64,000 nucleotides of DNA from Limnohabitans_A sp048020265 (GCF_048020265.1 NZ_CP171843.1:124001-188000), one strand, 5' to 3'; numbered from the stretch's first letter, positions 17,109-34,420 are shown. The notes: generated by a model not told the origin, from the letters alone. Program-made: numbers and translations.

Positions 17109-18032
17109 TCAGAGGGTGACGGTGCCCTGGATGCAGCCGACCACATCGCCACCCACCCAGACCTGGCCTTGTTCGTTTTTGGAGAGGAACACTTGACCGG
17201 CACGGCCCAGCGCTGTGCCCTGACGGGCGCTGTATTGCGCGGGCATGTGGCCCTCGGCCATCAACCATTGGGCCAGCGATGCGTTCAAGCTGCCGGTGAC
17301 CGGGTCTTCGGCGATGCCCACCGGGGCGGCAAAGGCCCGCACTTCCAGATCGGTGGGGTCGTTGGCGATGCGGGTGGACCCCGCAAAGGCGCGGGCCTCG
17401 CGGTTGGCGCGGCGGATCAGGCCGCCAGCCTTGGCCTCGCGCTTGGCCGCCACACCGACCTTGGTGTTCAGGCGCTTGAGCGCCGCGTGGTCAGGCTCTA
17501 GGGCGAGCAGGCTGTCCACCGAGTCGATCAACAGGCCCAGCCAGTGCGGGCCGTTGTTCAGGTCCTGCGCGGCCAGCACCTCGTCGGCGTGCAAGCCCAA
17601 AGCCGCCAGCACCTCGGCGAGCAAGGCTGGCGCAGGCGTCTGGCGCTGCAAGGGGGGCGCGGCAAAAGCCCAGCGGCCATCGACCGATTTCAAGTTGACC
17701 AGACCGACACCACATTCCTGCATCAGTTGACCGCTTTGCCGGGGCTGACCGCCTGCCTTCAGCCAGGCGTGGGCCGTGCCCAGCGTCGGGTGACCCGCAA
17801 AGGGCAGCTCAGCGCCGGGCGTGAAGATGCGCACCCGGTAGTCGGCACCGCCCGCAGCTCCTTCGGGCGTGGGCGGCAGCACAAAGGTGGTTTCGCTCAG
17901 CTGCGTCCAGCGGGCAAAGGCCTGCATCTGCGCATCGCTCAGGCCCTCGCCGTCCAGCACCACGGCGAGCGGGTTGCCCAGAAAGGCCGTGTCAGTGAAG
18001 ACGTCGACTTGTTGGAAGGCGCGGGTTTTCAT
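17109..18032 (-). CDS. PhzF-family isomerase/epimerase
   Basis: 307 residues. The two-domain PhzF fold is indicated by FQQVDVFTDTAFLGNPLAVV, the catalytic Glu in TQLSETTFVLPP (Glu47), FTPGAELPFAGHPTLGTAHA, and the matching second-half motif GIAEDPVTGSLNASLAQWL. Family members isomerise small acids, for example dihydro-3-hydroxyanthranilate in phenazine synthesis, but most are uncharacterised. AGGA lies seven bases before the ATG. It follows the aminotransferase gene by 20 bases, so the two are probably co-transcribed. No other phenazine gene is present. Confidence 0.92.
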   Translation of the reverse strand: MKTRAFQQVDVFTDTAFLGNPLAVVLDGEGLSDAQMQAFARWTQLSETTFVLPPTPEGAAGGADYRVRIFTPGAELPFAGHPTLGTAHAWLKAGGQPRQSGQLMQECGVGLVNLKSVDGRWAFAAPPLQRQTPAPALLAEVLAALGLHADEVLAAQDLNNGPHWLGLLIDSVDSLLALEPDHAALKRLNTKVGVAAKREAKAGGLIRRANREARAFAGSTRIANDPTDLEVRAFAAPVGIAEDPVTGSLNASLAQWLMAEGHMPAQYSARQGTALGRAGQVFLSKNEQGQVWVGGDVVGCIQGTVTL

Positions 18033-18052
18033 GGCAAGGTCCTGCGTGATGT

Positions 18053-19237
18053 TCAGAGCGATTCGCGGATGGCGGCCGCCAGCGCGGCCATGCCCGTGTT
18101 GATCTGGTCGACCGTGGCGGTCACAAACGACAGGCGCAGCGTGCTTTCGTTGGCGTCCTGCGCATAGAATGCAAAGCCGGGCACAAAGGCCACGCCTTTG
18201 GCCACGGCTTTTTCCAGCAGGGGAACGGCTTTGAGACCCTGGGGCAGTTGCACCCACAGGAACATGCCACCCACCGGGCGGTTCCAGGTCAGGCCCAGCC
18301 CTGCCATTTCGCGGTCCAGCGCGGCGAGCATGGCTTCGCATTGCTGTTTGTAAAGCGCACGGATGGTGGGCACATGGCGCTCGATGAAGCCGTCCTTGAG
18401 CACTTCGGCCACCACCCGCTGGTTGAAGCTGGGCGTGTGCAGGTCGGCCGCTTGCTTGGCTTGCAGCAGCTTGGGGTAGAGCGTTTTGGGGACGACCAAA
18501 TAACCCAAGCGCAGGCCGGGGGCCAGGATTTTGGAGAAAGAGCCGAGGTACACGCTGCCCTCGGGGTGGCGCGAGCTCAGCGATGGCGCGGGCGGCGCGT
18601 CAAACCAGAGGTCGCCGTAGGGGTTGTCTTCGATGATCGGCAAGCCGGTCTCGACGGCCACTTGCGCCACGGCGGCGCGGCGCTCTTCGGTCATGGTGCG
18701 GCCGGTGGGGTTCTGGAAGTTGGGCAGCAAATACACAAAGCGGGCCTTGTCAGCGCCAGTGCCGACTTTGGCGCGCAGGTCGGCGGCATCCACGCCGTGG
18801 TCGTCGCTGTTCACACCCACAGCCACCGGCTCCATCGGGGTGAAGGCTTGCAGTGCACCCAGGTAGGTGGGGGTCTCCACCAAGATGCGGCTGCCTGCGT
18901 CGATCAGGATCTTGGCCACCAGGTCCAGGCCTTGCTGGCTGCCGGTGGTGATGAGCACCTGGTCGGGGCTGACTTTCATGCCCTGCTTGAGCAGGTCTTG
19001 TGCCACCCATTCGCGCAGCGGCGCATAGCCTTCGCTGGCGGCGTATTGCAAGGCGGCTTTGCCGTCGTCTTTCAGCACGCGCTCGCTGGCTTCGCGCATG
19101 GCGTCGATCGGGAAGGTCTGGGGGGATGGCAGGCCGCCCGCAAAGCTGATGATGCCGGGCTTCTCGGTCACTTTCAGGATCTCGCGGATCACCGAGGGGT
19201 TCATTTTGTCGGCGCGTTGGGCCAGCTTCCAGTTCAT
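18053..19237 (-). CDS. PLP-dependent aminotransferase, 2-aminoadipate/LysN type
   Basis: 394 residues, fold type I. Visible are FAGGLPSPQTFP near the start, the Tyr in QYAASEGYAPLRE, TTGSQQGLDL, NFQNPTGRTM, IIEDNPYGDLWF and the PLP-binding Lys236 in SFSKILAPGLRLGYLV. The family transfers amino groups from 2-aminoadipate, leucine, aromatic or similar amino acids to 2-oxoglutarate. There is no DNA-binding domain, so it is not a MocR regulator. AAGGAA lies just before the ATG. The ATG overlaps the exporter stop by four bases (ATGA), and phzF follows after 20 bases, giving a clear operon. Confidence 0.92.
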   Translation of the reverse strand: MNWKLAQRADKMNPSVIREILKVTEKPGIISFAGGLPSPQTFPIDAMREASERVLKDDGKAALQYAASEGYAPLREWVAQDLLKQGMKVSPDQVLITTGSQQGLDLVAKILIDAGSRILVETPTYLGALQAFTPMEPVAVGVNSDDHGVDAADLRAKVGTGADKARFVYLLPNFQNPTGRTMTEERRAAVAQVAVETGLPIIEDNPYGDLWFDAPPAPSLSSRHPEGSVYLGSFSKILAPGLRLGYLVVPKTLYPKLLQAKQAADLHTPSFNQRVVAEVLKDGFIERHVPTIRALYKQQCEAMLAALDREMAGLGLTWNRPVGGMFLWVQLPQGLKAVPLLEKAVAKGVAFVPGFAFYAQDANESTLRLSFVTATVDQINTGMAALAAAIRESL

Positions 19238-20184
19238 GTTATTTCCTTCAGAGGTTGTTGGGGAGGCCGGGGACCGGCCGTGCGCCGCCCCATGAAGACC
19301 GTGAGCACCACCAGCAGGGCAAAGCCCAGCGTCATCGCATCCAGGGATTCTCCCAGCAATGGCACGGCTGCCAGGATGGTGATGAACGGTTGCAGCAGTT
19401 GCAGCTGGCTCACGCGCAGGGTGCCACCCAGCGACAGGCCGCGAAACCAGGCAAAAAAGCCCGCCCACATGGAGAACACGCCGACATACATCAGGGCCCA
19501 CCACGAAGCGGGCGCTACCGCATGTTCGGGCCAGGTCAGCCAGGCGCCGGGCAGGGTGACGGGCAAGGCCATGACGCACACCCAGCTGATGACTTTTTCA
19601 GCGCCCAGGCTGGCCGTGACTTTGGCCCCGGCCACATAGCCCAGTGAGGCAGCCACCACCGCGCCCAGCAGCAGGGTGTCGGCCCAGGTCAGGCCAAAGC
19701 CATGGCCCACGTCGTGTCCCATTTGGGCGGCGCGAAGCACGCTGTAGACCGCGACCAGGCCGCTGCCCAAAGCGGCAAACACCCAAAACCCCAGGCGGGC
19801 GCGTTGGTGCATGAGCCAGGCGGCGGCTGCCGCCGTGGCCAGCGGCAACAAGGCGGTGATGACGGCCGCATGGCTGGCCGTGACGTGGCGCAGCGCCCAG
19901 CCCAACAAAAGCGGGTAGCCGATCACGTTGCCCGCCAGTGACAAATACAAGGGGCCGCGTTGGGCAGCCTCGGGCCATGGCGCCCGCACGGCCAAGAGGT
20001 AAATGGCCGACAGCCCACCCGCCAGCGCGGCCCGCGCCCAGGTGACAAACCAGGGTGACATTTGCGGTGCGTCCACCGTGCCTGTGGCCAGGCGCGTCAT
20101 GGGCAAGGTCAGCGCAAAGATGATCACGCCCAGCAGCCCCAGCCAAAGTCCCAGGTTCTCGCGGTGTTGAGGGGTGTTGTTCAT
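19234..20184 (-). CDS. EamA/DMT-superfamily exporter
   Basis: 316 residues with about ten hydrophobic segments in two repeated halves, as in EamA (RhaT/YdcZ-like) exporters. Typical signs are LPMTRLATG in helix 1 and the C-terminal QLQLLQPFITILAAVPLLGE. Such proteins often export amino acids or their derivatives. The ATG at 20184 is chosen over a TTG at 20217. Translational overlap with the aminotransferase suggests that the exporter handles a substrate or product of that enzyme (inference). Confidence 0.88.
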   Translation of the reverse strand: MNNTPQHRENLGLWLGLLGVIIFALTLPMTRLATGTVDAPQMSPWFVTWARAALAGGLSAIYLLAVRAPWPEAAQRGPLYLSLAGNVIGYPLLLGWALRHVTASHAAVITALLPLATAAAAAWLMHQRARLGFWVFAALGSGLVAVYSVLRAAQMGHDVGHGFGLTWADTLLLGAVVAASLGYVAGAKVTASLGAEKVISWVCVMALPVTLPGAWLTWPEHAVAPASWWALMYVGVFSMWAGFFAWFRGLSLGGTLRVSQLQLLQPFITILAAVPLLGESLDAMTLGFALLVVLTVFMGRRTAGPRPPQQPLKEIT

Positions 20185-20311
20185 GCGTTGTGGTGCTTTT
20201 AGTGTCGTCGTGATCAACGGCGACGGTATTTTGTCTGTCAGGGTGTCGGGTATGTGTTGGGTGTGAAGCCAGCCGCGCGGTGGCGTTGGAGCGCTTGGGG
20301 GTGCTCAGGCA

Positions 20312-20929
20312 TCAACCTGCGCCTTGGCGCAAGCCGTTCAAAATCCACAAGGCCGTGGCCACCAGCGCCACCGACATGCAGCGGTTGAACATCAGCAAGC
20401 GGCGGCCGTGCGCCAGCCAGTGCCGCAGCATCGAGCCCGCCACCGCGTAGGTCAAGTTGCTGAAAAAACCATAGGCCACCATGATGGGCAGTAACACCAG
20501 CGTGCGGGCCGTGGCGTCTTCGCGCCCGGCCACCCAGCCCGCCACGATGGCGAGCGCCAGCATCCAGGCCTTGATGTTGAGGAACTGCAGGCCCACGCCT
20601 TGCACAAAGCCCACTTGCAGTTTGGCGCTGTCGGCCTGCTGCAAACTGCCGCTTTGCCACAAACGCGAGGCCAGCCACAGCAAATAACCCGTGCCCAGCG
20701 TCACGATGCCCCAGCGCAAAGGCGGAAAAGCCACCACCAAACCGCCTAAACCCGTGGCACACAGCACGAACAGAATGCCCCAGCCCACCGGTACCGCGCA
20801 CACAAAGCGCATGGCGCGGCGCAGCCCATGGTTGGCGGCCATGGCGGTCGACAAGGTGGTGTTGGGTCCGGGGGTGAAGCTGCTCACGGTGGCGAGCACC
20901 AGCAGGGCGCTGAGTTCTGAAGGGGTCAT
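20312..20929 (-). CDS. LysE/RhtB-family amino acid exporter
   Basis: 205 residues, about six membrane segments. The family start motif is clear: LLVLATVSSFTPGPNTTLST at about residues 8-27. The family exports lysine, homoserine, threonine or related amino acids from the cytoplasm. It lies upstream of the DMT exporter on the same strand with 127 bases between them, so it may have its own promoter region or share the transcript. The substrate is unknown. Confidence 0.9.
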   Translation of the reverse strand: MTPSELSALLVLATVSSFTPGPNTTLSTAMAANHGLRRAMRFVCAVPVGWGILFVLCATGLGGLVVAFPPLRWGIVTLGTGYLLWLASRLWQSGSLQQADSAKLQVGFVQGVGLQFLNIKAWMLALAIVAGWVAGREDATARTLVLLPIMVAYGFFSNLTYAVAGSMLRHWLAHGRRLLMFNRCMSVALVATALWILNGLRQGAG

Positions 20930-20992
20930 GGCTTTGAATGTAGAGCCAAAAGGCAACAAGTCAGGTCGCCATTTGGACTCTCAAGCGTGCCT

Positions 20993-22900
20993 TCAGCGGG
21001 CCGACAGCACTTCCCAGCGTTCCATGGCCGCCAACAGCACCTCGTCAATCTCGGCATCGCGCTTGAACAGTTGCTGTGCCAAGCCCGGGTCGCGTTGGTA
21101 AATGCTGCCATCTGCCAGTTGTGCGCGGGCTTCGGCCTGTTCTTTTTCCAGCGCTTCGATTTTGGCGGGCAGCTCGGCCAGTTCGCGTTGTTCTTTGTAA
21201 CTTAGTTTGCTGCGGGCAGCTGCTGCGGGTGGGGCAGCCGTCGTTTCAGGGGCTGCCGTGGCCGCTGGCGACGAGCCACTGCGTTGCGCGGCCTGCGCCC
21301 GAATGGCCTGTGTGCGTTGGGATTGCACCAGCCAGTCTTGCACCGAGCCTTCGTATTCGCGCCACAGACCCGGTTGGTCCGGGGCGCTTTCGCAGGCGAT
21401 GATGCCGGTGACCACGTTGTCCATGAAGGCGCGGTCGTGGCTGACCAGGAACACCGTGCCTTCATAAGTCTGCAGCAGCTCTTCCAGCAATTCCAGGGTT
21501 TCGATGTCCAGGTCGTTGGTGGGTTCGTCCAGCACCAGCACGTTGGCCGGGCGGGCAAACAAACGCGCCAGCAGCAAGCGGTTGCGCTCACCCCCTGACA
21601 AGGAGCGCACGGGCGAGGTGCCGCGTGCGGGCGAGAACAAAAAATCGCCCAGATAGCTCTTGACGTGCTGGCGCTTGTTGCCGATCTCGATCCATTCGCT
21701 GCCGGGGCTGATGAAGTCTTCCAGCGTGGCGTCCAGGTCCAGCGCATCGCGCATTTGGTCAAAGTAGGCCACTTCCAGCTTGGTGCCACGGCGCACTTCG
21801 CCGCTGTCGGCTTCGAGTTCGCCCAAAATCAGTTTGAGCAGCGTGGTCTTGCCCGCGCCGTTGGGGCCCAGCAGGCCGATCTTGTCGCCGCGCAACAAGG
21901 TGCCGGTGAACTTGTGGATGATGGTGCGCACCGAGCCATCGGGCTGGGTGAAACTCTTGCTCACGTCCGTCAACTCGGCCACCAGCTTGCCGCTGGGCAC
22001 ACCCGAGGCGACTTCCATTTTCACGTTGCCCACTTTTTCACGACGGGCGGCGCGTTCACTGCGCAGGTTTTGCAGGCGCGTGATGCGGCTTTGGCTGCGG
22101 GTGCGACGTGCTTCCACCCCTTTGCGAATCCAGATTTCTTCCTGGGCCAGCAGTTTGTCGGCTTTGGCCTGGATCACGGCTTCTTGGGCGAGTTGCTCTT
22201 CTTTTTGAATTTGGTAAGCGGCATAGTTGCCTGGGTAAGGGCGCAACTTGCCCCGGTCCAGCTCGACGATGCGCGTGGCGATGCGGTCCAAGAAGGCGCG
22301 GTCATGGGTGATGGCGATCACGCTGCCCTTGAAGTCAATCAGCAGATCCTCCAGCCAGGTGATGGCATTCAGGTCCAGGTGGTTGGTGGGCTCGTCTAAT
22401 AAGAGCACATCAGGACGGGTCACCAAGGCCTGCGCCAGAGCTACGCGCTTGCGCATGCCGCCAGACAGCGATTGCACGATGGCGTTGGGGTCCAGCTTCA
22501 GGCGTTGCAGGGTTTCGTCCAGGCGTTGTTCCCAGCCCCAGCCGTCACGTGACTCGATCAGCCCCTGCAGGGTGTCCAGATCCCCGCGGCTGTGTGTGTA
22601 ATCGTCTATCCATTGCATCACCTCGGCCAATCCCTCGCGAACCGACTCAAAAATGGTGTGCTCAGGGACCAGAATGGGTTCTTGTGCGACGTAGGCGATA
22701 CGAACACCCTGTTGCACGTGCAGCGTGCCGTCATCCGGGCGTTCCATGCCCGCCAAAATTTTGAGCAGGGACGATTTGCCCGTGCCGTTGCGACCAATCA
22801 AGCCGATGCGCTCCGATGTCTCCAGGGAGAAGTCTGCGTGATCGAGGAGTGCAACATGGCCAAAAGCCAGAGAAGCGTTCAAGAGTGTGAGTAAAGCCAT
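20993..22900 (-). CDS. uup: ABC-F ATPase, Uup type
   Basis: 635 residues, two ABC cassettes and no membrane segment. First cassette: GRNGTGKSS, LSGGMRKRVALAQAL, LLLDEPTNHLD. Second cassette: GPNGAGKTT, LSGGERNRLLLARLF, LVLDEPTNDLD. A charged linker with RRTRSQSRITRLQ joins them. The C-terminal tail at about 560-635 is an Ala-rich stretch and then a coiled coil, the hallmark of Uup, which is linked to ribosome function and transposon excision. The ATG at 22900 replaces a longer frame that runs into the rRNA leader. It is divergent from the first rRNA operon. Confidence 0.9.
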   Translation of the reverse strand: MALLTLLNASLAFGHVALLDHADFSLETSERIGLIGRNGTGKSSLLKILAGMERPDDGTLHVQQGVRIAYVAQEPILVPEHTIFESVREGLAEVMQWIDDYTHSRGDLDTLQGLIESRDGWGWEQRLDETLQRLKLDPNAIVQSLSGGMRKRVALAQALVTRPDVLLLDEPTNHLDLNAITWLEDLLIDFKGSVIAITHDRAFLDRIATRIVELDRGKLRPYPGNYAAYQIQKEEQLAQEAVIQAKADKLLAQEEIWIRKGVEARRTRSQSRITRLQNLRSERAARREKVGNVKMEVASGVPSGKLVAELTDVSKSFTQPDGSVRTIIHKFTGTLLRGDKIGLLGPNGAGKTTLLKLILGELEADSGEVRRGTKLEVAYFDQMRDALDLDATLEDFISPGSEWIEIGNKRQHVKSYLGDFLFSPARGTSPVRSLSGGERNRLLLARLFARPANVLVLDEPTNDLDIETLELLEELLQTYEGTVFLVSHDRAFMDNVVTGIIACESAPDQPGLWREYEGSVQDWLVQSQRTQAIRAQAAQRSGSSPAATAAPETTAAPPAAAARSKLSYKEQRELAELPAKIEALEKEQAEARAQLADGSIYQRDPGLAQQLFKRDAEIDEVLLAAMERWEVLSAR

Positions 22901-23072
22901 AGGCCCATTATCCGGGCGGGACTTGCAAAAAATGCCCAGCGGCACCAAAAAACTCACCGCAAACGAAAAAGCTGTGCCATAATCGAGGGCTTCGCTGCAC
23001 ACAATTGCTGCTCTTCTAAAGAAAGGCAGCAGGCGCAGCGAATAGGTTGATGAGGTGATCTGGTTAAGCACC

Positions 23073-23119
23073 AGAAAATTTTCAAAAACTTGACGCAGCG
23101 CCAAAAACTGTGTCATAAT
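23073..23119 (+). promoter_or_regulatory. Main promoter of rRNA operon 1 with UP-like element
   Basis: A -35 TTGACG at 23090-23095 and a -10 CATAAT at 23114-23119 are 18 bases apart. Immediately upstream, 23073-23088 reads AGAAAATTTTCAAAAA, close to the A/T pattern of rRNA UP elements bound by the RNA polymerase alpha subunit. The start site would lie near 23126. Confidence 0.7.
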
Positions 23120-23171
23120 TCAAGGCTTCGCTGATCGCGGCGAGGCAAGCAAAGTGGCTCTGAGCTGCTTG

Positions 23172-23184
23172 GGTTCTTTAAAAA
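23172..23184 (+). promoter_or_regulatory. boxA-like antitermination site in leader 1
   Basis: GGTTCTTTAAAAA resembles the NusB/NusE-binding boxA of rRNA leaders (consensus around TGCTCTTTAACA). Matching sites precede 16S and 23S in both operons. Confidence 0.65.
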
Positions 23185-23352
23185 TATACAGCCGATAAGC
23201 GTGGGCGTTTGATGGTGATTGCCAAGTTCTTCGGAACTTAGCTTTAATTGGCTAACAAACGCTCATGAAGTAAAAAAGATGTGGATATCAGAGATGATGT
23301 TCGCGTCGATTCCAATTTATGAGTTGCTCGAAAGAGCGAAAAAATCAAGATC

Positions 23353-24885
<1,533 letters not shown>

Positions 24886-24982
24886 CTGGAAACTGCAATC
24901 TAAATTGAACGCTCACACTTATCGGTTGTTGGAAGGTTGTCGCTGACGGCTTGGCTGATGCCTGGTCATTGGTGACCGGCTT

Positions 24983-25059
24983 GGGTCTGTAGCTCAGTTG
25001 GTTAGAGCACTGTGTTGATAACGCAGGGGTCGTTGGTTCGAGACCAACCAGACCCACCA
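24983..25059 (+). tRNA. ileT: tRNA-Ile (GAT), operon 1
   Basis: 77 bases with an encoded CCA. The acceptor stem GGGTCTG / CAGACCC pairs fully, the T arm contains GGTTCGAGACC, and the anticodon GAT is at 25017-25019. The gene is in the usual 16S-23S spacer position. Confidence 0.97.
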
Positions 25060-25105
25060 ATCCTTCTGAGGACAAGCGCTGTAAGGCGCAAGAGGGTAAG
25101 ACACC

Positions 25106-25181
25106 GGGGGATTAGCTCAGCTGGGAGAGCACCTGCTTTGCAAGCAGGGGGTCGTCGGTTCGATCCCGTCATCCTCCACCA
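25106..25181 (+). tRNA. alaT: tRNA-Ala (TGC), operon 1
   Basis: 76 bases with an encoded CCA. The acceptor stem GGGGGAT pairs with ATCCTCC with one G-U pair, the anticodon TGC is at 25139-25141, and the T arm holds GGTTCGATCCC. It lies 46 bases after tRNA-Ile, the standard spacer order. Confidence 0.97.
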
Positions 25182-25617
25182 TCACTTATCGAATGTCTGG
25201 GGTCTGTATGGATCTCGCAGATTGTTCATTCAAAACAAAAGCTGCTTTGCAAGAAGTTTGTAAAGGCTGTTTTTGTGTTGATTGATATTGATCGATTGAC
25301 AAGTGTCGCAAGACACACGGCTGTTCTTTAAAAATTCATAGAGTCGAATCAGAGTTGCCAGGGGAAACCGCACATTCGTAAAGGTTTAGTGCGGACCGTG
25401 CCCCTGGTGACAATTTTTTGATTGCGTCAAAACGAATATTCAACCGTGCCGAAAGGCAGTTGAAATTCAGTAATGACGAATTGTTCTTTTAATGTTGGAT
25501 AGAAATATCCGGTGTTGAAGGGATATTCACATTACGGCATAACGCGTCAGGTGAAAGACCTGACAGACAGTCCTTGAAATAGCGATGGGTTCTCGACAAG
25601 AGAGTTCAAAGTTATAG
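25182..25617 (+). other. tRNA-Ala to 23S spacer with boxA, long hairpin and processing stem
   Basis: This 436-base stretch holds no protein gene. It contains a boxA-like TGTTCTTTAAAAA at 25322-25334. A long two-part hairpin at 25358-25407 (CCAGGGG / CCCCTGG outside CCGCAC / GTGCGG) is followed by ACAATTTTTT. At 25606 begins TCAAAGTTATAGGGTCAAG, which pairs perfectly over 19 bases with 28486-28504 across the 23S gene, the expected RNase III stem of the 23S precursor. Confidence 0.75.
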
Positions 25618-28494
<2,877 letters not shown>

Positions 28495-28665
28495 ATAACT
28501 TTGATCACACGCCGAAAGGTGTGCATCGATCAAGGCTGTTATGCCAAGTTGACGCATTCAAAAAAAGCTGAGAAGCTGGCTGAGAAGCCCGTTTGTAAAG
28601 CTAAAATCTGATTCGAAACTCTATGAATTCGTTGTCTTGATGCGTGTCAAGATGACAACAAGTTA
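28495..28665 (+). other. 23S-5S spacer, operon 1
   Basis: Holds the right arm of the 23S processing stem to 28504, the small hairpin around CACGCCGAAAGGTGTG, and AT-rich linker text. No tRNA gene lies here or after 5S. Confidence 0.7.
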
Positions 28666-28781
28666 TGCCTGATGACCATAGCAAGTTGGTCCCACTCCTT
28701 CCCATCTCGAACAGGACAGTGAAACGACTTAGCGCCGATGATAGTGCGGATTCCCGTGTGAAAGTAGGACATCGTCAGGCT
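28666..28781 (+). rRNA. rrf: 5S ribosomal RNA, operon 1
   Basis: About 116 bases. The ends TGCCTGATGAC and GTCAGGCT pair, and the core CCCATCTCGAACAGGACAGTGAAACG is typical of 5S (the text is split here: CCCATCTCGAACAG, then AGTGAAACG). The 3' end is approximate. Confidence 0.93.
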
Positions 28782-28792
28782 TCTAACAGCCC

Positions 28793-28822
28793 AAAACGCC
28801 TCACCGTTCGGTGAGGCGTTTT
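28793..28822 (+). terminator. Terminator of rRNA operon 1
   Basis: A 14-base arm AAAACGCCTCACCG pairs perfectly with CGGTGAGGCGTTTT across TT. It lies 11 bases after 5S. The T run is only four bases before C interrupts it, weaker than in operon 2, so some read-through into operon 2 is possible. Confidence 0.85.
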
Positions 28823-28858
28823 CTTTAGAAGACATTCAAATTCTTCTAAAGAAAACGC
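28816..28858. repeat. Inverted repeat at the rrn1-rrn2 junction
   Basis: Perfect 17-base arms, GCGTTTTCTTTAGAAGA at 28816-28832 and its complement at 28842-28858, are separated by nine bases. The left arm overlaps the 3' arm of the operon 1 terminator. The right arm ends 10 bases before the TACAAT -10 of operon 2. It occurs only at this junction. Confidence 0.9.
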
Positions 28859-28868
28859 AAAAGCGTGA

Positions 28869-28874
28869 TACAAT
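28869..28874 (+). promoter_or_regulatory. Probable -10 box of rRNA operon 2
   Basis: TACAAT stands before GAAGGCTTCGCTG exactly where CATAAT stands in operon 1. At the -35 distance the text is CTAAAG (28846-28851), inside the inverted repeat, so no good -35 hexamer is visible. The promoter may be weaker or depend on an activator or on read-through. Confidence 0.5.
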
Positions 28875-28926
28875 AGAAGGCTTCGCTGATCGCAGCGAGG
28901 CAAGCAAAGTGGCTCTAAGTTGCTTG

Positions 28927-28939
28927 GGTTCTTTAAAAA
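28927..28939 (+). promoter_or_regulatory. boxA-like antitermination site in leader 2
   Basis: Same GGTTCTTTAAAAA as in leader 1, 180 bases before 16S. Confidence 0.65.
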
Positions 28940-29107
28940 TATACAGCCGATAAGCGTGGGCGTTTGATGGTGATTGCCAAGTTCTTCGGAACTTAGCTTT
29001 AATTGGCTAACAAACGCTCATGAAGTAAAAAAGATGTGGATATCAGAGATGATGTTCGCGTCGATTCCAATTTATGAGTTGCTCGAAAGAGCGAAAAAAT
29101 CAAGATC

Positions 29108-30640
<1,533 letters not shown>

Positions 30641-30737
30641 CTGGAAACTGCAATCTAAATTGAACGCTCACACTTATCGGTTGTTGGAAGGTTGTCGCTG
30701 ACGGCTTGGCTGATGCCTGGTCATTGGTGACCGGCTT

Positions 30738-30814
30738 GGGTCTGTAGCTCAGTTGGTTAGAGCACTGTGTTGATAACGCAGGGGTCGTTGGTTCGAGACC
30801 AACCAGACCCACCA
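30738..30814 (+). tRNA. ileT: tRNA-Ile (GAT), operon 2
   Basis: Same 77-base gene as in operon 1; anticodon GAT at 30772-30774, encoded CCA. Confidence 0.97.
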
Positions 30815-30860
30815 ATCCTTCTGAGGACAAGCGCTGTAAGGCGCAAGAGGGTAAGACACC

Positions 30861-30936
30861 GGGGGATTAGCTCAGCTGGGAGAGCACCTGCTTTGCAAGC
30901 AGGGGGTCGTCGGTTCGATCCCGTCATCCTCCACCA
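30861..30936 (+). tRNA. alaT: tRNA-Ala (TGC), operon 2
   Basis: Same 76-base gene as in operon 1; anticodon TGC at 30894-30896, encoded CCA. Confidence 0.97.
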
Positions 30937-31372
30937 TCACTTATCGAATGTCTGGGGTCTGTATGGATCTCGCAGATTGTTCATTCAAAACAAAAGCTGC
31001 TTTGCAAGAAGTTTGTAAAGGCTGTTTTTGTGTTGATTGATATTGATCGATTGACAAGTGTCGCAAGACACACGGCTGTTCTTTAAAAATTCATAGAGTC
31101 GAATCAGAGTTGCCAGGGGAAACCGCACATTCGTAAAGGTTTAGTGCGGACCGTGCCCCTGGTGACAATTTTTTGATTGCGTCAAAACGAATATTCAACC
31201 GTGCCGAAAGGCAGTTGAAATTCAGTAATGACGAATTGTTCTTTTAATGTTGGATAGAAATATCCGGTGTTGAAGGGATATTCACATTACGGCATAACGC
31301 GTCAGGTGAAAGACCTGACAGACAGTCCTTGAAATAGCGATGGGTTCTCGACAAGAGAGTTCAAAGTTATAG
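30937..31372 (+). other. tRNA-Ala to 23S spacer, operon 2
   Basis: Repeats the operon 1 spacer: boxA-like site at 31077-31089, the two-part hairpin at 31113-31162 followed by T, and the left arm of the 23S processing stem at 31361-31379, pairing with 34241-34259. Confidence 0.75.
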
Positions 31373-34249
<2,877 letters not shown>

Positions 34250-34420
34250 ATAACTTTGATCACACGCCGAAAGGTGTGCATCGATCAAGGCTGTTATGCC
34301 AAGTTGACGCATTCAAAAAAAGCTGAGAAGCTGGCTGAGAAGCCCGTTTGTAAAGCTAAAATCTGATTCGAAACTCTATGAATTCGTTGTCTTGATGCGT
34401 GTCAAGATGACAACAAGTTA

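Larger units (their letters stand above)
22901..23352 (+). promoter_or_regulatory. Upstream region and leader of rRNA operon 1
   Basis: The 452 bases between uup and 16S hold two related promoter-like elements, each reading AAAA..CTGTG.CATAAT and then GGCTTCGCTG: one with -10 at 22978-22983 and a better one with -10 at 23114-23119. The leader has a boxA-like GGTTCTTTAAAAA at 23172-23184 and a stable hairpin AAGTTC-TTCG-GAACTT at 23224-23239. No protein gene is supported. The part from 23122 on recurs before operon 2. Confidence 0.75.

Noticed and set aside
25358..25421. Hairpin in the rRNA spacer as the true end of the transcript
   Set aside because: A complete 23S and 5S follow with processing stems and a terminator after 5S, so it is listed as an in-operon structure only.
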